A stretch of DNA of 17,519 nucleotides, from assembly GCA_900552925.1 (NCBI GenBank), contig USBH01000004.1, positions 1 to 17,519 of the forward strand, written 5' to 3'. Under the pieces are notes generated by a model. The model was not told the DNA's origin. It saw nothing but the letters and a program-made list of their open reading frames with translations, and did not search any database. A program made the position numbers and the translations under genes. Positions 12,064 through 17,519 of this stretch are shown piece by piece. This DNA comes from an uncultured Oscillospiraceae bacterium (lineage in GTDB: Bacteria > Bacillota > Clostridia > Oscillospirales > Acutalibacteraceae). Numbering within the stretch: the stretch's first letter is position 1; every line of letters begins with the position of its first letter.

Positions 12064-13337
12064 CACTGGCACCTCTGCGCGGCGAGCCATTCGACGATCG
12101 TCACGGGCCTGCCGCCGACCGTGACGGGCTTGCCGTCAAAATCGAGCCTGCATTCGTTGTTCAGCATGTAGATCCAGCTCCAGTGGCCGTAATATTCGAA
12201 CGGCGCGCCGTCCGGCCCCTTGTATCTGCCGGAGAGGTCGATAACCCTGTCCCAGTAGGTGAGGTGGACGTTCTCGCCGCCCGCCGCTTTCAGCCGCTTA
12301 TACGTCGGCAGCACGTGCGTTTCGGGCGGCACGGTGTCGTCCGCGGCGGCGTGCGTCAGCCAGATCGGCTTTTTCGCGATCGACGCGATCTGCGCGTCGG
12401 TGATCCAGTCGTCGCGCAGCGCCTCGCAGATCGGGAAGGCCGCCGCGTAGCGGTCCGGCGTATGGATCAGCATTTTCAGCGTCATGAAGCCGCCGTTCGA
12501 GCAGCCGCCGATGTAGACGCGGGTGCGGTCGATCCACGGGCGCGCCGCAAGGTACGTTTCGATCAGCGCGTCGAGCGCCAAAACGTATTTGGAACGGCCG
12601 TCCTGCGTGTATTCCCCGCTGCCGTCGTCCATCCACATCGTCGGCGCCTGCGGCACGAGCAGCGCGCAGCGGCCGCCGAAATACGACTGCAATTCGGGCG
12701 ACAGGAAATTGACGACCTTGTTCGCGGCCGCGGCGATCAGCGGCGAATGCCCGCCCTCGCCCGCGCCGTGCAGCCAGATGACGAGCGGCAACTTTTCCGC
12801 CGCCGTGTGCACCGGCTCGTAGTGCGCGTACAGCAGGTCGGAATCCGGGTGCGAAAACGCACCGGTCTCGAGCCATTCGGCATAGACGATCCGGTTGCCG
12901 CCGTCCGTGTCGAACACGAGGCCGGAGATCGTGCCGTCCGCGGTCTCGATCGGCGCCGTCTGCGTGATCACGTTGTGCACGTCGAGGAACACGTTGAAGT
13001 TGCCGTCGAACTGGATGACCGAGCCGATCCCTGCGAGCGGCGAGCAGGCCATGCAGAGCGTGATACAGCGGCCGTCCTCCGCGGGCGCGCCGTTTTCATC
13101 CGAAACATACAAACGCTCGACCGTGCGCGTGCCCTGCATCAGGTCGTCCGGGCGCTCGCCCATGAACTTCGGCCAGGTAAATTCCTCGCCGGGCTTCGCC
13201 GTGCGTTCCACGTAAACGCTGAACTGCGCGGGGTCGAGCTTCGCGCCGGTGAGCGGCCTGCCGGTTTCCAGAATGATCTTCGTGATATGCGGCCCGAAAT
13301 CGAGCACCTCCGTAATGGTTTTGTAGGTCAATGCCAT
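12063..13337 (-). CDS. Alpha/beta-hydrolase esterase with N-terminal Ig-like domain
   Basis: This 424-residue protein starts at ATG 13335-13337, ten bases after AAAGGGAGG; the 29 extra upstream codons cover the promoter. Residues 1-130 look like the Ig-like N-terminal domain of the Thermotoga EstA group. Residues 180-390 form an alpha/beta hydrolase close to the PHB-depolymerase/feruloyl-esterase-like and prolyl-oligopeptidase families. Visible are the oxyanion region WLHGAGEGG (188-196), nucleophile Ser280 in GCSNGG, an acid in HAAADDTVPPE (Asp333 or Asp334) and His385 in YYGHWSW. There is no signal peptide, so it should act inside the cell on an imported ester or short peptide. Its stop overlaps the start of the ANT(6)-like gene. 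The substrate is unknown. Confidence 0.86.
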   Translation of the reverse strand: MALTYKTITEVLDFGPHITKIILETGRPLTGAKLDPAQFSVYVERTAKPGEEFTWPKFMGERPDDLMQGTRTVERLYVSDENGAPAEDGRCITLCMACSPLAGIGSVIQFDGNFNVFLDVHNVITQTAPIETADGTISGLVFDTDGGNRIVYAEWLETGAFSHPDSDLLYAHYEPVHTAAEKLPLVIWLHGAGEGGHSPLIAAAANKVVNFLSPELQSYFGGRCALLVPQAPTMWMDDGSGEYTQDGRSKYVLALDALIETYLAARPWIDRTRVYIGGCSNGGFMTLKMLIHTPDRYAAAFPICEALRDDWITDAQIASIAKKPIWLTHAAADDTVPPETHVLPTYKRLKAAGGENVHLTYWDRVIDLSGRYKGPDGAPFEYYGHWSWIYMLNNECRLDFDGKPVTVGGRPVTIVEWLAAQRCQ

Positions 13338-13368
13338 TGTTTTCAGCCTCCCTTTCGTTTCTTTTATC

Positions 13369-13397
13369 AGTATCGCACATTTTTTGCGGGCGCGCAA
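13369..13397 (-). promoter_or_regulatory. Promoter of the esterase/ANT(6)-like pair
   Basis: On the minus strand, TTGCGC (13392-13397), a 17-base spacer and GATACT (13369-13374), preceded by TGC as an extended -10. The predicted start lies about 25 bases upstream of the ATG. Confidence 0.5.
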
Positions 13398-13439
13398 GCC
13401 CCGGCAGCCGGATTTGCCCCGCAATTTTCCGAAAACCGC

Positions 13440-13468
13440 TTGGCTTCCCGCGCCTTTTCCGCTATAAT
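13440..13468 (+). promoter_or_regulatory. Promoter of the methyltransferase-GNAT-GNAT gene
   Basis: TTGGCT (13440-13445), a 17-base spacer and a perfect TATAAT (13463-13468). Transcription would begin near 13475, about 27 bases before the ATG. It is divergent from the esterase promoter, about 43 bp away. Confidence 0.7.
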
Positions 13469-13501
13469 GAAGCTGGATTTTTACATCGGGAGGAGAACGG
13501 C

Positions 13502-15097
13502 ATGCAAGAGAACATCTACGACAATCCGTCTTTTTTTGAAAAGTACAGCCAGATGGCCCGCTCGCGCGAGGGGCTTTCCGGCGCCGGGGAGTGGGAAACG
13601 CTCCGGACCGTGCTGCCGCCGGTCGAAAACAAGCGCGTGCTCGACCTCGGCTGCGGCTACGGCTGGCACTGCATCTGGGCCGTCGAGCACGGCGCGGAAT
13701 CGGCGCTCGGCGTCGACATTTCGGCGCGCATGCTCGAGGTCGCGCGCGGCAAGATCGCCGGCGACGCGCAGCTTTCCGAACGCATCGCGTACCGGCAGGG
13801 CGCGATCGAGTCGCTCGAGTTTCCCGAGGACAGCTTCGACCTCGTGCTCAGCTCGCTTTCGCTGCACTACGTCGCCGATTACCCGGCCGTCGTCGAAAAG
13901 GTGCGGCGCTGGCTGAAGCCCGGCGGGCAGTTCGTCTTTACGGTCGAACACCCCGTCTTTACCGCCAAGGGCTCGCAGGACTGGGTCCTCGACGCAGCGG
14001 GCAACATCGACCATTTCCCGGTGGACAACTACTATTACGAGGGCCCGCGCACCGCGCATTTCCTCGGCGAGACGATGACGAAGTACCACCGCACCGTGAC
14101 GACGTATCTCGAGACGCTGCTCGACTACGGCTTCACGCTGCGCCACGTGAAGGAGCCGATGCCGCCCGAATCGATGCGCAGCCTGCCCGGCATGGCCGAC
14201 GAAATGCGCCGCCCGATGATGCTGATCGTCGCGGCGGAGCTTCAGGACCTGCCCGAAACCGTTCTGGACGCGCTGCACGCGCTCTACAACGCGAGCTTTC
14301 CCGCCCTGCGCACCGACCGCGCCGCGCTCAAAAAACGCCTCGGCATCGGCAGCGGCTCGCAGGTGCTGATCCACTACGGCGCAGGCGGCCTGCCTGTGGG
14401 CTTCGCGGTCGTGCGGCAGAACGCGCTGCTTTTGCTCTGCGTGCAGCCCGAATACCGGAACCGGGGCGTCGGCAGCGCGCTGCTCGAGCGGGCGGAGGCG
14501 TTGATGCGCCCCTACGGCCGCGCCGTTCTCGGCCACGCGCAGGACACCTACATCTTCCCCGGCGTGCCGATGGACGGCGGCCCGGACGCGCACGCATTCT
14601 TCGAGAAGCGCGGTTACCGCTACATCTGGACGGCGTACGACATGACGCTCGACCTGACCGCCTACACGCACCGGCCCGAGCTCGACTGCAAGGACCCGGC
14701 GCTCACGACGCGGATGCGGCTCGACACGCCGGAGGACCGCGCAAACGCCGGCGCCTGCAGCGCGCAGATCGAGAGCTTCGGCGGCTACTTCGCCCACCTG
14801 CCGGACATTCTGCTCGCCGAATGGAACGGCGAGATCATCGGCGGCTGCGGCATCCATCCGGAAAACTGCTTTTACACCGAAGCCTTCCCGGAAACGAGCA
14901 CCTTCGGCCCGCTCGGCGTGCTGGAAGCTTACCGGAACCGCGGCGTCGGCATGCGCCTGTGCCAGGACGCGCTCGACCGCCTCAAGGCCGGCGGCGTCAA
15001 GCGCATTTACATCGGCTACACATGGCTGGAGGACTGGTACGGCAAGCTCGGCGCGAAGCGCTGCATCGACTACTGGATGGGCGAAAAAGAGCTGTAA
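13502..15097 (+). CDS. Fusion protein: SAM methyltransferase plus two GNAT acetyltransferase domains
   Basis: A 531-residue protein starting at ATG 13502, six bases after GGGAGGAG. Residues 1-247 are a class I SAM-dependent methyltransferase: motif I VLDLGCGYG (46-54), the acidic GVDIS (70-74), FDLVLSSLSLHYV (112-124) and LKPGGQFVFTVEHP. Residues about 250-390 are a first GNAT domain with acetyl-CoA loop YRNRGVGSALL (318-328). Residues about 395-531 are a second GNAT domain with loop YRNRGVGMRLC (477-487) and a GYTWLEDWYGKLGAKR ending. The frame is open throughout with uniform codon use, so this is a true fusion, not a frameshift artefact. The substrates are unknown. Tandem GNATs and this methyltransferase type also occur as separate proteins; a small-molecule detoxification or tailoring role is only a guess. 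It is probably monocistronic. Confidence 0.9.
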   Translation: MQENIYDNPSFFEKYSQMARSREGLSGAGEWETLRTVLPPVENKRVLDLGCGYGWHCIWAVEHGAESALGVDISARMLEVARGKIAGDAQLSERIAYRQGAIESLEFPEDSFDLVLSSLSLHYVADYPAVVEKVRRWLKPGGQFVFTVEHPVFTAKGSQDWVLDAAGNIDHFPVDNYYYEGPRTAHFLGETMTKYHRTVTTYLETLLDYGFTLRHVKEPMPPESMRSLPGMADEMRRPMMLIVAAELQDLPETVLDALHALYNASFPALRTDRAALKKRLGIGSGSQVLIHYGAGGLPVGFAVVRQNALLLLCVQPEYRNRGVGSALLERAEALMRPYGRAVLGHAQDTYIFPGVPMDGGPDAHAFFEKRGYRYIWTAYDMTLDLTAYTHRPELDCKDPALTTRMRLDTPEDRANAGACSAQIESFGGYFAHLPDILLAEWNGEIIGGCGIHPENCFYTEAFPETSTFGPLGVLEAYRNRGVGMRLCQDALDRLKAGGVKRIYIGYTWLEDWYGKLGAKRCIDYWMGEKEL

Positions 15098-15170
15098 TCC
15101 GCGCCGCACAAAGCGCCGCCTTCCGAAAAACGGAGCCAGCGCCCGGCGGCCCAAAACCGAACAGACATGC

Positions 15171-15205
15171 AAAAACCGCCCTGTGGGTTTCCCCACAGGG
15201 CGGTT
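15171..15205 (-). terminator. Terminator of pckG
   Basis: A perfect 14-bp stem (AACCGCCCTGTGGG 15174-15187 with CCCACAGGGCGGTT 15192-15205) on a TTTC loop. On the minus strand it is followed by TTTTT, fitting termination of pckG about 30 bases past its stop. On the plus strand the tail is only TTCCTATT, but the stem may also help end the fusion gene's transcript. Confidence 0.88.
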
Positions 15206-15236
15206 CCTATTCGCTTATATTACGGCTGTGAAGCGC

Positions 15237-17015
15237 TTACGCCTGAACGCGCGCCTTGAGGCCTTCGAGCTCTGCTCTGAGTTCTGCCGGGAGCTTGTCC
15301 CCGAACTTCTTGTAGAACTCTTCGATGCCCTCGGCTTCCTTCGCCCACTTGGCGTTGTCGACTTCGAGGATGCCCTTCAGCGTCTCGATCGAGAAGTCGT
15401 CGAGGCCTTCGAGGTTGATGTCCTCGGCCTTCGGCACATAGCCGATCGCCGTCTCGACTGCGTCGACCTCGCCGTCGCAGCGCTTGAGCATCCACTCGAG
15501 CACGCGGAGGTTGTCGCCGAAGCCCGGCCAAATGAAGTGGCCTTCTTCATCAACACGGAACCAGTTGACGTTGAAGATCTTCGGCGCCTTGTCGCCGAGG
15601 ATTTCGCCCATCTCGATCCAGTGCTTGAAGTAGTCGCCCATGTTGTAGCCGCAGAACGGGAGCATGGCCATCGGGTCGCGGCGGACAACGCCGACTGCAC
15701 CGGCAGCCGCAGCGGTCGTCTCAGAGCCCGTGATGGAGCCGATGAAGACGCCGTTGTTCCAGCTTCTGGACTGGTAAACCAGCGGAACCGTATCCGGACG
15801 GCGGCCGCCGAAGATGATGGCGGAAACCGGAACGCCCTTCGGGTTCTCGAACTCGCTCGAGAGGCAGGGGCAGTTTGCGGTCGGCGCCGTGAAGCGGCTG
15901 TTCGGATGCGCGAGCTTGTTGCCCTCGGCAATGTACTCGGGGCCGTTCACATGCGCGCCCTTCCACTCTTCCGCGTTGACCGGCGGGTTCTTGTCGAGGC
16001 TCTCCCACCAGACGGTGTTGTCGTCGAGGTTGCGGGCGACGTTCGTGAAGATCGTGCCCTTCTTCGTGGAGATCAGCGCGTTCGGGTTCGACTTCATGTT
16101 CGTGCCCGGCGCAACGCCGAAGAAGCCGTTCTCCGGGTTGATCGCGTACAGTCTGCCGTCCTCGCCGGGACGCATCCACGCGATGTCGTCGCCGACGGTC
16201 CAGACCTTGTAGCCCTTGGCTCTGTAGCCTTCCGGCGGGATCATCATGGCCAGGTTCGTCTTGCCGCAGGCAGACGGGAACGCCGCGCAGACGTACTTGA
16301 CTTCGCCCTTCGGGTTCTCGACGCCGAGGATGAGCATATGCTCAGCCATCCAGCCCTCGTTCTTCGCCTGGTAGGAAGCGATGCGCAGCGCGAAGCACTT
16401 CTTGCCGAGCAGAACGTTGCCGCCGTAAGCGGAGTTGACGGAGATGATCGTGTTGTCCTCCGGGAACTGGCAGATCCAGCGGTTCTCCGGGTCGACGTTG
16501 CACTTGCAGTGCAGGCCGCGCACCCAGTCGTTGCTGTCGCCGAGCACGTCCATGACCTTCTGGCTGACGCGCGTCATGATGGCCATGTTGAGGACGACGT
16601 AGATGGAGTCGGTCAGCTCAACGCCGATCTTCGCGAGCGGGGAGCCGATCGGGCCCATGGAGTAGGGAATCACGTACATCGTACGGCCCTTGTAGCTGCC
16701 GCGTGCGATGTCGTAGAGCATCTTATAAGCTTCCTTGGGGTCCTTCCAGTGGTTGGTCGGGCCTGCATCCTCTTCGTTTCTGGAGCAGATGAGGGTTCTA
16801 TCCTCGACACGGGCAACGTCGTTGACCGCCGTTCTGTGATAGTAGCAGCCCGGGAGCTTTTCCTGGTTGAGCTTGATCAGCTCGCCGGTCTCGCAGGCTT
16901 CCTTTCTGAGGGCCTCGAGCTGCTCCTCGGAGCCGTCGATCCAAACGACCTGATCCGGGTTGACAAGCGCTTTCATTTCGTCAATCCAAGAGAGGACTGT
17001 CTTGTTGTTTGTCAT
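15237..17015 (-). CDS. pckG: Phosphoenolpyruvate carboxykinase (GTP)
   Basis: PckG interconverts oxaloacetate + GTP and phosphoenolpyruvate + GDP + CO2. In anaerobes it often runs in the carboxylating direction to make oxaloacetate and GTP. The 592-residue length is typical of the GTP-type family. Diagnostic motifs are the R-loop SMGPIGSPLAKIGVELTDS (119-137), the P-loop kinase-1 FPSACGKTN (246-254), kinase-2 VGDDIAWM (274-281) and NFRV-like NVNWFRVD near the C-terminus. ATG 17013-17015 follows AAAGGAG. Codon choice differs from the neighbours: several arginines are AGA, a codon almost absent from the other genes, which suggests selection for high expression. It has its own promoter and terminator and is independent of nrdG behind it. 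Confidence 0.97.
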   Translation of the reverse strand: MTNNKTVLSWIDEMKALVNPDQVVWIDGSEEQLEALRKEACETGELIKLNQEKLPGCYYHRTAVNDVARVEDRTLICSRNEEDAGPTNHWKDPKEAYKMLYDIARGSYKGRTMYVIPYSMGPIGSPLAKIGVELTDSIYVVLNMAIMTRVSQKVMDVLGDSNDWVRGLHCKCNVDPENRWICQFPEDNTIISVNSAYGGNVLLGKKCFALRIASYQAKNEGWMAEHMLILGVENPKGEVKYVCAAFPSACGKTNLAMMIPPEGYRAKGYKVWTVGDDIAWMRPGEDGRLYAINPENGFFGVAPGTNMKSNPNALISTKKGTIFTNVARNLDDNTVWWESLDKNPPVNAEEWKGAHVNGPEYIAEGNKLAHPNSRFTAPTANCPCLSSEFENPKGVPVSAIIFGGRRPDTVPLVYQSRSWNNGVFIGSITGSETTAAAAGAVGVVRRDPMAMLPFCGYNMGDYFKHWIEMGEILGDKAPKIFNVNWFRVDEEGHFIWPGFGDNLRVLEWMLKRCDGEVDAVETAIGYVPKAEDINLEGLDDFSIETLKGILEVDNAKWAKEAEGIEEFYKKFGDKLPAELRAELEGLKARVQA

Positions 17016-17073
17016 TCTTATTTCTCCTTTCGCCGAAAAGGCAAATGTATTGCAAATGACCTATTCTGTGCTT

Positions 17074-17102
17074 ATTTTACCACATTTCGCATGGGGAATC
17101 AA
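17074..17102 (-). promoter_or_regulatory. Promoter of pckG
   Basis: On the minus strand, TTGATT (17097-17102), a 17-base spacer and TAAAAT (17074-17079), preceded by TGG as an extended -10. Transcription would start about 50 bases upstream of the ATG. The upstream side is unusually AT-rich and could act as an UP element. Confidence 0.72.
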
Positions 17103-17134
17103 TTACCAATTTATGAATTCGCCCCTTCAATTTC

Positions 17135-17150
17135 GATATATTGATATATC
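17135..17150. promoter_or_regulatory. AT-rich inverted repeat upstream of the pckG promoter
   Basis: GATATA-TTGA-TATATC (17135-17150) is a perfect 6-bp inverted repeat centred about 43 bp upstream of the pckG -35 box, inside a sharp AT-rich island in GC-rich DNA. It could be a regulator site or part of an UP element; no known consensus is matched. Confidence 0.35.
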
Positions 17151-17198
17151 TTTAACATATGGGCGGGGCTTTTTCCATATCACCGCCGGTTCTTTTCC

Positions 17199-17253
17199 CG
17201 CAAAGCGCCCGGCGCGCGCCGAACGCGCCGCGTCCTTTTCAGGCGCCTTTGCG
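17199..17253. repeat. Long GC-rich inverted repeat downstream of nrdG
   Basis: CGCAAAGCGCC (17199-17209) pairs with GGCGCCTTTGCG (17242-17253) with one bulged base. GC-rich sequence inside it can fold again (GGCGCG and CGCGCC). No T-run follows on either strand, so it is not a standard intrinsic terminator, though it lies where nrdG transcripts would end. Confidence 0.45.
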
Positions 17254-17276
17254 CGAAACACCCGCGGCGCACGCGG

Positions 17277-17519
17277 TCAGCCGAGGTCGAGCAGCGTGAC
17301 GCGGCCGGTTTCGCGCGTCTTGTTCATGTCGATCAGCCGCTGGTTCTCGCTGCCGCGGAACGCCAGGTCGAGGTTCTTCTGCGCCTCGAGAAACGGCCCG
17401 TCGACGAGCACGTCGCAGACGCCGAGCAGCGCGTCGACGTCCGGGTCGTGCATCGCCTCGAGCGCCTCGAGCGTCCAGCCCGTATAGACCGTGACGTCCT
17501 TGCCGACGCCGTGCACGAG
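17277..17519 (-). CDS. nrdG: Anaerobic ribonucleotide reductase activating protein, C-terminal part
   Basis: The window holds the last 80 residues, ending at TGA 17277-17279; the 5' end lies beyond base 17519. NrdG is a radical-SAM iron-sulfur enzyme that installs the glycyl radical on the class III ribonucleotide reductase NrdD, needed for anaerobic DNA synthesis. The C-terminal family pattern is clear: GKDVTVYTGWTLEAL, then a D-ALLGVCDVLVDGPFLE block and LAFRGSENQRLID. The CxxxCxxC cluster motif would be in the missing N-terminal part, so it cannot be checked here. nrdD normally lies upstream of nrdG, that is, beyond the right edge of the window. Confidence 0.9.
   Translation of the reverse strand, partial: LVHGVGKDVTVYTGWTLEALEAMHDPDVDALLGVCDVLVDGPFLEAQKNLDLAFRGSENQRLIDMNKTRETGRVTLLDLG

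Noticed and set aside
12183..13916. Long plus-strand open frame opposite the esterase
   Set aside because: Runs antisense through the esterase and then out of frame into the methyltransferase. No domain recognisable.
15183..17144. 650-codon plus-strand open frame opposite pckG
   Set aside because: Antisense shadow of a highly conserved PEP carboxykinase gene.
1..17519. CRISPR arrays, tRNA/rRNA genes, insertion sequences, prophage or conjugation genes
   Set aside because: I saw no regularly spaced repeats, tRNA or rRNA signatures, transposase/integrase proteins or terminal inverted repeats. The window looks like ordinary chromosome apart from the items reported.

Overview
The window is a GC-rich piece of bacterial chromosome, most likely from a Clostridia-type Firmicute, perhaps an Oscillospirales-like gut lineage. 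Supporting this are strong AGGAGG-like ribosome binding sites on almost every gene, good -35/-10 promoters confined to short AT-richer gaps, many intrinsic hairpin terminators, a GTP-type PEP carboxykinase, an anaerobic ribonucleotide reductase activase (nrdG) and an ECF sigma/DUF4179 anti-sigma pair. The taxonomic placement is inference. The first 48 bases are not genomic: they read as the end of an Illumina P7 oligo, an 8-base i7 index and the Nextera Read 2 adapter.

Layout. 49-135: C-terminal scrap of a probable membrane protein. 174-1955 (-): a two-gene unit, a cytoplasmic PD40 beta-propeller protein followed by a sugar-phosphate isomerase/epimerase-like TIM barrel. 1956-2456: a 500-bp gap with no protein gene, but two orphan plus-strand terminators and a run of strong hairpins that look like one or two small RNAs. 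2457-3098 (+): zinc-ribbon/TM2 membrane protein. 3218-4045 (-): AraC-family regulator, divergent from a five-gene plus-strand operon, 4178-9353: uxaC (glucuronate isomerase), an SDR of the UxuB/YjmF mannonate oxidoreductase type, two isomerase/epimerase-like TIM barrels and a Gfo/Idh/MocA oxidoreductase, closed by a strong terminator. 9564-11107 (+): ECF sigma factor and DUF4179 anti-sigma-like membrane protein. 11194-13337 (-): an Ig-like-domain alpha/beta esterase translationally coupled to an ANT(6)-type aminoglycoside nucleotidyltransferase-like protein. 13502-15097 (+): a three-domain fusion, SAM methyltransferase-GNAT-GNAT. 15237-17015 (-): pckG. 17277-17519 (-): the C-terminal part of nrdG, cut by the window end.

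How the genes fit together. The central theme is uronic-acid and keto-sugar catabolism under a divergent AraC regulator. UxaC converts glucuronate to fructuronate and the SDR reduces that to mannonate. The Gfo/Idh/MocA dehydrogenase and the TIM barrels suggest an oxidise-then-isomerise-or-eliminate route on a further sugar, possibly releasing glucuronate or glucose from an unusual glycoside; that last step is inference. Mannonate dehydratase, KDG kinase/aldolase and transporters are absent from the window. The least explained parts are the 2043-2365 RNA-like region, the oxidoreductase/TIM-barrel cassette and the methyltransferase-GNAT-GNAT fusion.
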